64,000 bases of DNA. Origin: Bigelowiella natans CCMP2755. Taxonomy: Eukaryota; Cercozoa; Chlorarachniophyceae. Position 1 is the stretch's first letter. Every line of letters starts with the position of its first letter. The notes beneath the pieces are model-generated. The model searched no databases and was not told the DNA's origin. It saw only the letters and a list, made by a program, of their open reading frames with translations. Shown here piece after piece: positions 21,650 to 32,809 of the stretch. Location: NCBI GenBank assembly GCA_000320545.1, contig ADNK01000266.1, positions 1 to 64,000 of the forward strand. Reading direction: 5' to 3'. The translations under genes were made by a program, and so were the position numbers.

Positions 21650-21805
21650 CACTACTAGATCGGTTTAGAAATCATGACACGATGCCAATGCAAGTCAGTG
21701 CAGGACGTACCCATCATGTTCCAGGTAGTACTAGTAATGACCATTTACAATTCAATCCTCAACAACGTGTGTATGAATCGTAAGATGAAAGACTAGGCCG
21801 TTACA

Positions 21806-21841
<36 letters not shown>

Positions 21842-22186
21842 ACACTAGGTACTAGGCACACGGCACATCTACATACAGACACGCAAACAGTGCATATGTT
21901 TTTTTTAATGAACAATTTACATGATTTCCCAAAATTCCGACTTTTGCAGGATAGGGTCGCAGGCGAGAGTAAATTGTCTACCAAGCAGAACTTCTTGTAC
22001 CTGATGCAGCTGGCTTCGTTATATTTCCACAGGTAGCTGCTGGGTAGATCACCAATTTGTGAAACTGTACATGATCATGAAAATTTCATATTGGATTTTA
22101 GGTACCCGCTCGGTTCCTTCTTAGTTTTGCTACTTGCATTGCTCATCCTGCTGCTTCTACTTCAGATTGTCATGTCAGTTTTCTAA
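18971..22186 (+). CDS. DPM1: Dolichol-phosphate mannosyltransferase, single-subunit type with C-terminal membrane segment, 13 exons
   Basis: GT2 enzyme that makes dolichol-phosphate-mannose at the ER for glycosylation and GPI anchors. Exons: 18971-19116, 19420-19480, 19726-19770, 19934-19984, 20382-20416, 20501-20542, 20737-20824, 20996-21059, 21163-21254, 21462-21506, 21659-21724, 21950-22032 and 22102-22186. They join in phase to 300 aa. Landmarks: YDEYENIRELCTRLF, AELLVVDDESKGT (first Asp pair), RGLSSAVLLGFSKAR, CMDADLQHEPES (DxD metal site), FSVGSRNVPGGGV, KIISAGATLLAWPL, STDPMSGFF, VLARGENRINPIGFK, DVPIMFQDRVAGESKL, and a C-terminal hydrophobic helix of about 20 residues (FLVLLLALLILLLLL). 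The built-in helix means DPM2/DPM3-type anchors would not be needed. The usual PTYNE at the start of the GT fold reads SEYDE and is one residue shorter. Confidence 0.93.
20198..20231. repeat. (CT)n/poly-C tract in DPM1 intron
   Basis: CT repeats pass into a C run, between exons 4 and 5. Confidence 0.9.
20871..20955. repeat. (CA)n-(TA)n compound microsatellite in DPM1 intron
   Basis: About 36 bases of CA and 45 of TA between exons 7 and 8. Confidence 0.95.
21601..21658. repeat. (TAC)n repeat that supplies a DPM1 splice acceptor
   Basis: The repeat runs without a break into cactactag, whose AG (21657-21658) is the acceptor of exon 21659-21724. Confidence 0.85.
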
Positions 22187-23804
22187 TGTGAACGACATGT
22201 CAAGAATGTTTTTGTGATCACAAAAGCAAGAACAATGCGTAATGTTCGTAATGTCTATTTGTCAAGAACATTGCCACACGTTGAAAACAACTTCTAGCTT
22301 GAAATATGTCGCAGCAGCATAGCAACGTGACACGCGGCATCATCGTATGCAATGCGCACATGCCCATCACACAACCAACACCGAGTTTCACTGCACTGCT
22401 AGACTCCTAGATTGGACCGCCTCACTGTGTGATTGTGGAGCTTGTCATCTATCTACATGTCACATGCACAGCGCTCACAGCGCAAGGGAAAACATTGTGT
22501 ATGGGTATCGGTCACACAAGAAATCAAGGATGCACGTACGGAAACGACATGGCAACACCGTGGTAGCGTGCGCTGAGAGAAACGCTTTCATGTGATGGGA
22601 CCAAGATCTCGTCTACTCACATTGACAATGCGAGAGAAACACACACACAGTGCGCGCGCGTGCGTGTGCAGAGACACAAACTTTCAAAAGGATTGTGAAC
22701 TGTGCGCAGCGTGCAACAAACGTCATCGAAGATGTGGATCATTTGCTTTCTTGCTCATTGCTCATTGCAGACCATGACCACACTAATCAACACCGCTTGA
22801 GGAATCAGCTCACTACCACAGTGATGCGCGACGACGAAACGAAAATAAAGATTTATAGATTGACTTGCGATGGCGAAGGAAACACGCACTGCTGCGCGAA
22901 ATGTGCGATGTTCAAGACCGAAACAACATGCATCAGCATATAACATAAGCGCTGTAGCTGCTGCTTTGCATAGCTAATGGCTATCGAAAGGATTGAATCG
23001 CTTCATTAGATCCGTCTCATATATCGGCCAAAGACAATGACTAAGAAGGGAACACGTATTTTGCTAATTGCTGTCTCGGCTATACATGTAGTACGACATG
23101 CTAGTAATCGATCGGTAGACGTAATGTCATGTGCATGAATCAACCACGGGGATGATAGTAGAAATACTAGAAACATAAGGATACTTAAATACAACATGAG
23201 ACGCTAGCTGTAACCGCATAGCCAAATGTAGAAATGACTATGCACGTGTGTGCGCGCATTTAATATGAACATGTGTACGACTGTAAACATGTCTCAAGAT
23301 GTGCGATTACATGTGTATGTTCTCTTCTATATAGACATAGCACATGTGTACTATATGTATATTGTCTCTTCTTATATACACATGTACCAAATACACATAT
23401 ACACTAGTTGACATACTCATGGTCACATGTACACATGTGTCCAGTATGTAGCGCACATATATACGATGTACAAATGAAACAATGAACTACATGATATACA
23501 TATGTGCTAGACCATGGCACACACGTATAGCCAAATGCTTTGTACAGGTACATTAGGATAAATATACCATTGGGAAAATCTACATTAGGTCGTAATCCTA
23601 AGTAGTACATCGCGGAATGCTAGAATGCAATAAGCTGCGCACTCGTGCAGCGCTACATTCGACCGGTATTTTCCCGCTTTATTTGCCTCTCTCGCGTTGT
23701 TGACAATCCCGCATGTAGTTAATGAGCTGAACGTCTTCTTTTGTAGACAACATTACTTCGAAAAGTTGTGCCACACAGTATCTATTGCCATATCATCAGC
23801 TGAT
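22187..23804. repeat. CTAG/ACATGT palindrome-rich island D (convergent gap)
   Basis: Gap between DPM1 (+) and the MYND gene (-). It has scattered CTAG words, an ACATGT/CACATG-rich stretch at about 23220-23560, and AATGCTAGAATGCAAT at 23616-23631, identical to 13410-13425. Short open frames here lack splice signals or domains. Confidence 0.7.
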
Positions 23805-24836
23805 TCATGCAATGATGTCACCATCATCATCAAGATCCATTGATTCTTTGTGTGAAGCACACTTAGTGTGCGAGGCAGAAGGACAAGGATGGATCCCTGT
23901 CCTTGCACAGTGTAGCTCGTTATCAGGCCTCAACAAAGGTCGTGATGAAGCTGCTGCTGGACTCCTTCCCAGATGGTGCGAGGCAGAAGGTAAAGGATTC
24001 TGGATGAAGGCATTCACGTCGTCTTCAGGAAATCTTCCCAACTCCTTTAGCAGTCTCTTTGGTGTATCTAACACTTTTCTGATTCGCTTCGTAAAAGCCA
24101 GTATTTTACCGACTTCGCACAACCGTTGAAGTTCAGTTCTGGAGTTGTGGGCATGGCCGCGTTCACATTCGCTCCGCAGCCTTGATTCGGCCTGCCTAAT
24201 TGTCTCTTTTTCACCCTTGAGAATATTACAAATCACCGCTACCTGGTTCTCTGTTTCAGACACGAAGTTTTTGGGCCACCGCACTGACTTGCTTCGTTTC
24301 CTTGCTGGTCTTCTTCTTTTGTTCGATAAAATTCCTTTTGTCCTCTCTCGCTTGCAGTGTACTTTGAAATCACTTAGAGTGAGCTCAGTACAGCCACATA
24401 CAAGGCGATGTTGTGGCCAGTGGTGTAGCTGACATTGGTCGTTACAATAGCACACACGGATGCACCCCGCGCATTTTAGCACAGTCTTCCCAACGACTCC
24501 AATCTTGTGGCACCATTCGCATCTAGCTAATTTACTTTTCGTTCCCGATGAATTTTCCTTGCTGTAAGTTGATTTACAATTCGGCTCGATCTTTTCCTGG
24601 CCATCATTTTCAGGATCATGGTCATAGTTTTCCGAAGGCTGTTGCCTCATCGAGGAGGTTTGTCTAGATGAGATAGGCAACGAACAGACGGATTGATTCA
24701 TCGTCCACCCGCTCCCCCCACTCTTTCCCGTCACCTGATGCTTGGAGTGCTCGGAGCGACCATGCGTGGAGTGTATGCAGCGATGACGACCCGTCTTCCA
24801 TCTAGAGTCACAGGCAGGTTGCAGTATTTTAATCAT
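23805..24836 (-). CDS. MYND-type zinc finger protein
   Basis: Intronless 343-aa protein. Residues 106-147 form one MYND finger: Cys106, Cys109, Cys122, Cys125, Cys131, Cys135, His143 and Cys147, with the typical CYCNDQCQLHHW core. MYND fingers usually bind proline-rich peptides. Ahead of it is a polar Ser/Gln/Asp-rich region; behind it a Lys/Arg-rich stretch (NKRRRPARKRSKSVRW) that could be a nuclear signal, then a predicted helical part (VAVICNILKGEKETIRQAES). No SET or other enzyme domain is visible, so the partner and role are unknown. The ATG at 24834-24836 is the first in frame. Confidence 0.85.
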   Translation of the reverse strand: MIKILQPACDSRWKTGRHRCIHSTHGRSEHSKHQVTGKSGGSGWTMNQSVCSLPISSRQTSSMRQQPSENYDHDPENDGQEKIEPNCKSTYSKENSSGTKSKLARCEWCHKIGVVGKTVLKCAGCIRVCYCNDQCQLHHWPQHRLVCGCTELTLSDFKVHCKRERTKGILSNKRRRPARKRSKSVRWPKNFVSETENQVAVICNILKGEKETIRQAESRLRSECERGHAHNSRTELQRLCEVGKILAFTKRIRKVLDTPKRLLKELGRFPEDDVNAFIQNPLPSASHHLGRSPAAASSRPLLRPDNELHCARTGIHPCPSASHTKCASHKESMDLDDDGDIIA

Positions 24837-25450
24837 TGCGGGGTTGTGGAGGCGACGTCTAATTTGATTTTTGAGGGGGTGACTGATGACGCTTATGAAA
24901 GAACAACGATCCTTCGGCTCCGAAAACTAACAGAAAGATAGTAATCTTAACACAGGGGATTCCACCCATGCGACATCAAATTGTTCTTACAAAATTAAAA
25001 ATTGCTCTCACAACGTGAACTGTCTGTGACGTCACAGGACGCCTTCGGTGCCGCAAATCCTGAAAGGCTTCGTTAATGAACATGAACTAGATGAAAGTTG
25101 AAATAATTACATGTCCTGGATGTCGCACAATAAGAATTGCCCTAGATATATAATATTTTCCCAACGGACAGGACGAAGGATATCATTGGTGGAGAGATCT
25201 TTTTGGCAAAAAGAAATGCATACAATCTAGGCAACGACGGCTGGAATTCGTTGCCGCTTCACATAAACGCTATAGGATCTGAGCAGCTATATTTCATAGA
25301 AAATTGTGGTTATTTGTACATGGCGACTTAGATATGTTGCGCAGAATATGGCAATCGCGATTCAATTTAAATTCAAATTATTAAAATGGAATGTAGAAGA
25401 TATTTGCATGACGACAATTAAGAATTTGTGTCGTAGAGAATGAAAAGGTC
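24837..25450. promoter_or_regulatory. Divergent 5' region of MYND and RhoGEF genes
   Basis: 614 bp of AT-rich sequence without a supported ORF, RNA gene or CTAG tract. Confidence 0.4.
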
Positions 25451-27946
25451 ATGTTTCCCCTAATCTCGGAGGAAATGGGTACCCAAGCGTCGACCCAACG
25501 CCCTCCTGTTCAGACCCAGCGGAGAAAAAATCAAAGCAGCAAAGCAAGCAAAATAAAGGTTTGACGTGGAGAAATCTAATCTCTTCATCCCTTCTTTCAA
25601 CATTTGACAATAGAGAAATAAATTGTTTCCATCCATACAATATTCCTCACATACACCCATAAACTACACTTGCATTGAAAATCAGCATTGAGCCACATTT
25701 TTGTTAACCTAAAAACACTCAGAGCACCAAACAGCGGAGGACACAAAATAAGAAGCAAGAAGAAAAGTGCGACGGGGATAAGGCCGGTTGTCATAAAGCC
25801 CTGGAGCATGATTCATCAGATGAAAGTAGTGAGAATGACGGTGATACAATGGAAGAGAACAAGATATATGACATGGGATCCTTCGACCTCCTTGATCAAA
25901 ATGGGGATGATAGTGGAGGATTTTTAAAGGCGGCAGAAAGCAGGCTCAACCTCCGCGACCTCATCACCACACTCTATCACTCGGAACGTGCATACAAAGA
26001 ACAGTTGACAGTGATTATGCGAGTCTTCAGGGGCCCAATGATTAGCATGCCTAGGGACTGCGGCCTCACTCCCAATGAAATAAAACAAATATTCGGCCCT
26101 CAAATCGACGATATCTATCGCCTTGTGAGTAAGAATGTGCAAAATTACCGCGTATCAAGGGGGAAGAAAGTGCTTTCGTCGTCGTCCTCCTCCTCCTCCT
26201 CCTCGCAGAGCGCGTTTTCATCTTCTGACCCTTACGCAGAAGTTAAACCACTGCTTTGGTCAAAAGAGCTTGTTGACTTACATAAAGACTACGCTGAAGA
26301 ATTTGGGAAGGTTATAGGATTCGTTCGGGACCAGGCACTACCTAACCGAAGATTTTTAAAATATCTCAAGACCTGCGGCTACCCCCTGATGGAACACCTC
26401 CTAAAACCCATCAAACGCTTAGAGACTTATTGCCGACAGCTTGAACGTCTAAAGAACAAGAGTAAAGCAGTGAAACGACAGCTCTCGGCTAGACCAAAAG
26501 AAGGAGGAGGAGGAGCAGTAGCATCACCCCCACACAATGGAGCCATCGGAACTAAGGCGCAGTCGAATAAAGATGTGGTATTATACGGTGATGCTAAGGA
26601 GGCTCTAAAAGCGGTTCTTGAGGGCAACGAAGATGTAAAATTCTACGAGTACAACTGCAAGCTGCTTGATCTGAAAATACAGCTGTTGGGACGGGAGCCC
26701 GCCGAGATGCTTCCCGAGGCGAACCCCGCTCCCACCCAACTCTCGAAACACGTCACGGTGCTGCATGGACTTTGGGAAAAGATGGTAGCTTTCGTGGATG
26801 GAAAACTCTACGAGGTCAAGGACGTCCAGAAATTGCGACAAGAGATCTCTTTCCTGCGTTCACACGATCGAATGGAAAAGGAGCGGCGGATCCTAGAACA
26901 CAAGGTAGACGCTGATACAAACCTGCTTCTAAGTAGATTACGATCGAAGTTCAATCAACTGACCCTGCAGCAGAGGGAACAGAAACAGCAGCGCTGCGTG
27001 AAAGAGGATGAGGCAGCAACAGTATTGGCTGTGGAGAAAGAGGAAGAAGAAAAAGAGGCGAACAACATGAAAAGGATGATCATGGCGGTACTTATCCGAA
27101 AGCTGCGCCGAATAATTAAAGACGATGGCGGAGTTGCAACTAGAGGTGCTGCTGTTGATGAAGTTGCTGTCGCGAGCTGCGACCTTGATATGAAAGAGAG
27201 GACTGCTGCCAACACGAGCAGAGCAACAACGAGTGGTTTTGGTGGCGGCAGCCTTGGTGATGAGTTGGAGCGTGAGTTGATCAAAGCATTTGAGGATATT
27301 CAGGCCAAGAACATTACGATAGAGAAGAATAAACTTAAGATCGACGCTCTTGAGAAGAAGTATAAGCTGATATACGATGCTTATGAGGCCTCCCATAAGA
27401 CACTGGGAGACCTCATGGATCTCAAGGTCACCGTGCAAAAGGTGATGATGATGATCATGTACTCTGCAGCAGTTGCCTCGCGCATCCCTGCCGACGATGT
27501 CAAGGAGCAGCGTAAGCAGGCAACAAGCAGCGGTGATGATGTTACGGTCGAAAGCCTTCTGCAGCTCGTAGAGCAGTACAACACGACTGTTGGGGATGGA
27601 TTGGTTGTAGAGGATAATAAAGAGTTTGTTGGCCAGATCCCAGGACTTCTCGTTAAATTAGATGGTCTTCTTTCCCGCCTTGATGATGTGGATATACCGG
27701 AAGACTCTGTCGTTGACCAAACTATTCTTGATGCAAAGGAAGCGGGAGAAGGTACTTTTGCCTCCTGTTACTTACTTTCTCCAAAGTGTACTCGATGTTG
27801 ATAATAATGGTGATTTTTATTATGATACAGATGAGGATTCCAAGATAGTTGCTGCAGTAAAAGAAGACTCTGGAGGAGGAGGCGAAGGAAAAGGAGGACA
27901 AAATGGGGAAAGAGAAGACGAAGCCCCGCAAAAAGCCATCGACTAG
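25451..27946 (+). CDS. Rho guanine-nucleotide exchange factor (Dbl-homology) with coiled coil, 3 exons
   Basis: Exons 25451-25558, 25723-27751 and 27831-27946 join in phase to 750 aa. The N-terminus is basic, then acidic. The DH domain starts at LRDLITTLYHSERAYKEQL and continues through ELVDLHKDYAEEFGKVIGF to the late helix YPLMEHLLKPIKRLETYCRQ, equivalent to the LLKPVQRIxxYxLLL helix of DH domains that contacts the GTPase. After it come Gly/Ala linkers and coiled-coil stretches (VQKLRQEISFLRSHDRMEKE; ITIEKNKLKIDALEKKYKL). No PH domain, the usual partner of DH, is recognisable. The acidic, Gly-rich C-terminal exon ends at TAG. Expected to activate Rho/Rac-type GTPases; the substrate cannot be told. 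Confidence 0.85.
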
Positions 27947-28827
27947 AATACTGGAAACGGGGATACAGGTTGACATAAATTGTTCTCTGAATGCAACAGT
28001 CCTGCAAATGCTCTGGTGCCCCCCGTCTCTAGTAGGTCTGTAAAAATGCTCAGCGGTGTAAAAGTAGGTGTCGCGATGCACTCATCTCGTGATGCCATCT
28101 CTAGGTCGTAGGCATACTAGCGTTGGGGCCGACATGACGACACACTGCATGCACTTCTAGACTTGTACATTTCAGCACCTCTAGCTCTAGAGCTAGCTAG
28201 ACCTGCTAGCCTGCGCAATGTCAAGCGCCATCTAGTCACTAGCTAGCACATTTCCACTCTAGCTAGCTAGCACTGTGCGCAATGTTTCTTAAACGTTTCT
28301 TACGAACAGACATTTATTAGCCCTTCATGTTCTGTTCATGCGCTTAAAGCGTGCTGGAAGAAATGACCAACCAAGCTCAGGCTGGGCTGCATGATAGACA
28401 TGCAATACACAATATATATTATATATATAGTGCATTGTTATCTGCTGCCACATCTAGGCCTCATCATGCATGTGCAAAAAAGCTTTGAGAGGACTAGCTA
28501 GCTAGAGGAATTAACAAGAGAACACCCCCTATAACATTTGAGATCTTTAGCAACCGCGCGCAAGCGCTCACATGTCGAAAATAATTGAAGTGCTAGCAAA
28601 ATCACCATTGATCACAAGCAATTCAGAGAGAAAACCAAAAGTGAATGTTGAATGCGTACTGTTATATCGCATCATGCAGCTTGTCATCTACAATGCTTAA
28701 ACCCGTTCATTCCATTGCGAATGGCTAAATCTGGCATATTTGATTCCTCGTGGCCCATGCTAGCATGGTGTCAATCAATATTCCATCTTAGGATGTCTGA
28801 GCCTGAGTGAAACAACTATTGAATCAT
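27947..28827. repeat. CTAG/CATG palindrome-rich island E (convergent gap)
   Basis: Between the stops of the RhoGEF (+) and the membrane protein (-). It has ctagctagctagcac near 28260, ctagctagctagagg near 28497, and the perfect 14-bp palindrome CCATGCTAGCATGG at 28755-28768 that recurs in island H. Confidence 0.75.
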
Positions 28828-29836
28828 TCAAATCAAGACGGAAAGAAGAAAGAAGCATAATTTCACCGAGTATTCTCCGTTGAAGTATGAGATGATAACC
28901 ACTACAGGCATTAGGATAAAAGAGATAAACAGCAGTGCAAATCCAGTATGAAGCTCTACATCATCAAAATTATCCTGTAAAGCTTCATGGCACCTCTGCC
29001 ACACAGTCCTGTGATAGGACCGCAGATATCAGGAAACGGAAATTGGAGTTTACGATTAAATATTTCTACTCACCAGCAAAGGAAGTAGAAAATAGTGACA
29101 GCTATTAAGACAAAAATATAAGGTGTGGGAGAAAGGCCTTGTTGACTTCCAGCCTTTGCCCCATTGTGATACAGTGCAATGATGTTGGCTGCAAGTCCAA
29201 ATACTAGAAACCTAAGGGAGACTGCAATTACGCTTCGAGCCAATGCAGGTTCATTTCATAGGGCCCTTACGCGATAATGGCATCACCAGACTGCTCGCAT
29301 CGATCGCAAGCATCACTGTTAGGCAGAGCTGCTGTGCAAGTTGAGCTGATAAAATCAGGATGTTATGTCCAGCTATATTCATTAGCAATAAATTACTCGT
29401 CATAGTTGACGTTCAAGGAAACAAGCCCAGTTTCAGTAGATTCAAGGCCAACCAATCCATAGTTAATCGTATTTCCTCCAATTTCATTACGAGACCACCC
29501 GACTCTTTGTGCTGAAATGTCATACCGTAAATGTATTATCTCTGCTTGGCCCACAGCGAGTCATCAGAAGGCAGGAGGGAGGGGGGGAAGAGGGAGGGAG
29601 AGAGGGAGAGAGAGCGTAACAGGCTGGAGATCGGCAAATACGAAAGGATTGAACAATTAATATCACAAGGGACTCACTACAAAAATAAAAGCGTCCTTTT
29701 CAGATCCCCTGATATAACACACAGCTATAAAATATTCTATATATGACGTACCATCAATAGCTGCCAAGCCGACGAGCGCAAAGATCATCGAGATGATCAG
29801 CAGGATGATATTGAGGACGTTCAGATAGACAGCCAT
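28828..29836 (-). CDS. Four-helix membrane protein with Cys-rich loop (claudin/PMP22-like topology), 5 exons
   Basis: Exons (minus) 29836-29752, 29511-29397, 29345-29271, 29211-29074 and 29008-28828 join in phase to 197 aa. Helix 1 is LNVLNIILLIISMIFALVG. A long extracytoplasmic loop has four clustered cysteines (STCTAALPNSDACDRCEQSG) and ends in helix 2 (AIIAFLVFGLAANIIALYH). Helix 3 (PYIFVLIAVTIFYFLCW) and helix 4 (FALLFISFILMPVVVIISYF) follow. The order of one long first loop with a Cys cluster and short termini resembles tetraspan families, but no claudin signature motif is present. The exact family and function are unknown. Start: first ATG in frame, 29834-29836. Confidence 0.75.
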
Positions 29837-30006
29837 TTTGTTCGGAATCTGCCATTCTCTCAGAATCGGCAAGTCCTTTTGATGCACTCAAAGAGTGGCA
29901 TTTTTATGCCTTTTTGTACCTGCGACATGCAAAGATACCTATTTCCCACGTGGAACAGCCTGTTCCCCTGCCGTACAATTACGCGAACAACCTATGCAAC
30001 ACCGGA
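29837..30006. promoter_or_regulatory. Very short divergent promoter
   Basis: 170 bp separate the ATG of the membrane protein from the first in-frame ATG of the PH-like gene (287 bp if its second ATG, 30124, is used). No repeat is present. Confidence 0.45.
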
Positions 30007-32809
30007 ATGAGAAAGTTTGTGCTGGAAACAACAAAAAGGAGAAAATCCAAAAAAAGGATCTTTAATTCATCGGCTCGGTTCAGTTGTCCAACCCCACCCG
30101 TCCTCCTCCACAAATACACACACATGGCAGAAAGTTTTCCCCATAGGAGCAGCCTTGGGGCTCCTCCAACGGCGCTGCGACGTAGGAGCTCTGTCAAGAA
30201 GTGGAAAGGAAGCCTTGAAATCAATGCAAAAAGTGAGACTAGTCCCCGGCACTCAGAATCTGACATCTTGGGCCTCGCAACTATCGACGCGCTGGTTGAA
30301 AAGAAAGAGAAAAGTGACCCAAGCCTTAGGTCTCCTGTAAAACTTGGAGTCAGTAGAGATAGAAACAATATGAAAAACTCCCTTAATCCCAAAATTACTC
30401 ATCGGCACTCCGAGTCTGACATTCTCGGCCTCGGGGTTGAAGTTAGTAATGGCTCCACCAAACCAACAACTCTATCAACTGTGAACGAGATGAATGCGTC
30501 GTCGAAGCCAGATCCGGTGAAAAAACATCCACCCCTTCATGGCAAGAGCAGGTACTAACCTAACATGACGTATAGCCCCTTCGTTGAAGCATTCAACAAC
30601 AGATCTCGGGCATCTATCATCTTTGAACAAATCCTGGAAGAGAAAAAAGTGAAAGTGCAACAAAAGAAGGTTTTTAATTTGCCACTTACAAGGATCATAA
30701 ATAAATATAAATTCATTATATTCGGTAGAAGAAGGAATTTTATCACGGTCGAAGCGTCACTTCTACAGCTGATACAACAGGATCAGCTCTGAAACAGGCC
30801 AGTAACGAGGTCTCAGCAAAATAAAATGAGGATTCACAAGCAAGTTATATAAAGATATTTTTAGGTAGTAGGCCAAAAATCGGGCATCATGCACAAGTCG
30901 AAGATTGATAACCGCCACCAACGGTCGAGGACAGTGGCGGTATTTTATTTAGTATTTAGTATTTACATCTATTTGTTGCTTTTAAAACTTTATTGTATTT
31001 AGGCAGCAAATGCTCACGACAAACCAAAGCTTCCTCCTCTGCCTCCTACACAGGACAAGATTCCCGGGGTAATCATAAACAAAAATCTCGAGGGAGCTTT
31101 ATTTAGTACCAAATAGTTCTAATATGTAATTTCAAAAGGTAACTGACCTTCTTGCTGAGATGAAACAAGGAAGCGCGTTTTTGAAGTATGGAAACAGAGG
31201 TACCTTTGCGCTAAGTATGATGGCATTGGCAGTGTTTGTGGGTTTCATAATGAGATTGCTTTATTTGAATTGTTCAAATCGTTTTCCAAAGGGTTTCCAC
31301 ACTTCCGTCACGTACAACTTTCCCAGAACCACAGAAAAATTCAATGGTTATATAGCTATTCATCTTCTAAAATTTCCATATTCATTTCACAACTAAACAT
31401 TATTCAGGTTTTCCAAGGCCAAGAAGTTAAGCGACTCTGAGATTGATTTTAGTCAGATTATAGAAGTTCGAAAGGGACAGACAACTGCAAAATTCAAGTA
31501 CGCATGTAGACCACATGTAACTTCTTTAAACTGTTTCTTACGATAAGTTGTCGTAATCCTAGGCGCCACCCTGCACCTTCGCTCGAAAGGTATTATGTGC
31601 ACAATGATACGTTAAAAAGAACTGAACTAATACATCCTCTTAACGATAGATCGTCGCTCTCAATAATGTACCTGACGAAGAAAGGCAAAAAGGATGTATG
31701 TTGAATTAACACCATGGAGACTCTAATTGCAATGAAGAAGACATTCTCATGAATGATTTAATATCAGTCTCTAGACATTATCGCAAAGGATCCCCGCTCG
31801 TATCAGATTTGGATCCTAGGTTTTTATCCCAAAATTGTGATTTGATGTATTTCTCTGCAACCTAATTATATATGGTTAACGATGACTGGCAGGACTCTCT
31901 CGTCTGCGTAAGATCTGTGCCGAGTAAGAAGCAGTTGGTGTCATAATGCATGCATTCATGTTTGAGTGTGTGTAAGTATTCATCCACTCGTGACTCGTGA
32001 TATTAATCTGGTTTATAGGAACGGGGTAGACTATCTCGAAACAAATCTCGAGAACCTTCCTACCACGCTTATCGAAAAGGGATTAGTCTCCCCTAGGAAC
32101 AAGAAAACGGATTCGAAAAAGATGCTAGAAAAAGCAGCTGAGAATAGATTGTCAGACGCAGATTTCGATGACCATGTGGAAGATGTTGAGGACAATGGAT
32201 TGAACTCTTTCTCAAGCTATAAAGGGGGAAAAGGACATTTTTCATCGACTGTCCAAATAGGGTATTAAACTTGTAAATTGGAATTTAATCAAGTGTTGAT
32301 TCCTAACGTTCAAGTGTATAATGTAGCTCACGAAAGGATGTGAAAAAAATCGACGCATTACAGACAAAAGTACCTCTTCTCTTAGAACTTAATCGTCAAC
32401 AAGTGATCCCCCCGTTTTCCAGGCTACACAGTATAAAGTAAAGTTAGAGAAAGTGAAAGAGAAGGATCCACCGAAGTATGAAAACATGAAGGCGATACTT
32501 AAAAGGGCTATTCACTCGGTCTGTCATTCATCGATTTGATGTGGTCCAGTACCTGCTCAACACCCCTTGTACGCTAATCGTATAGCTTGAGCTTGCCAGA
32601 GATGCACATGAGTCTGGGGAACAAGACACCGTTGATCATGGTATTGTATGGTATGGGAATACTGTCTTTTTTACCGTCCTTTGTGTTGTACTTTTGGTTC
32701 TATTTTCTTATCCCTTCTCCACATTCACTAAATTGACCACTTAAAATGCTGTAATTTAGAAACTTGGAAAGCTGGAGTGGAGCTTGAGGCATTGCATCAT
32801 GCAATTTGA
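30007..32809 (+). CDS. PH-like-domain/coiled-coil protein, 15 exons
   Basis: Exons: 30007-30551, 30576-30669, 31003-31068, 31139-31199, 31292-31346, 31408-31497, 31563-31589, 31650-31695, 31768-31819, 31893-31923, 32019-32261, 32327-32402, 32423-32518, 32586-32640 and 32760-32809. They join in phase to 528 aa; ATG 30124 is an alternative start. The N-terminus is basic and Ser-rich with two copies of RHSESDILGL (30247-30276, 30403-30432). A PH-like domain follows: LLAEMKQGSAFLKYGNRGFP, HFRHVQLS, IQWFSKAKK, IIEVRKGQTTAKFK, SLSIMYLTKKGKK, SLDIIAKDPRSYQIWILGL. This is the type found before RCC1 or ARM repeats in plants and protists. The rest is charged and partly coiled coil (KKIDALQTKVPLLLELNRQQ). 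The domain suggests phosphoinositide or membrane binding; partners are unknown. One intron (30552-30575) is only 24 nt. Confidence 0.8.

Noticed and set aside
22347-22946. Overlapping small frames in island D
   Set aside because: Both strands are open in parallel, there are no splice signals, and composition follows the CTAG/CATG island.
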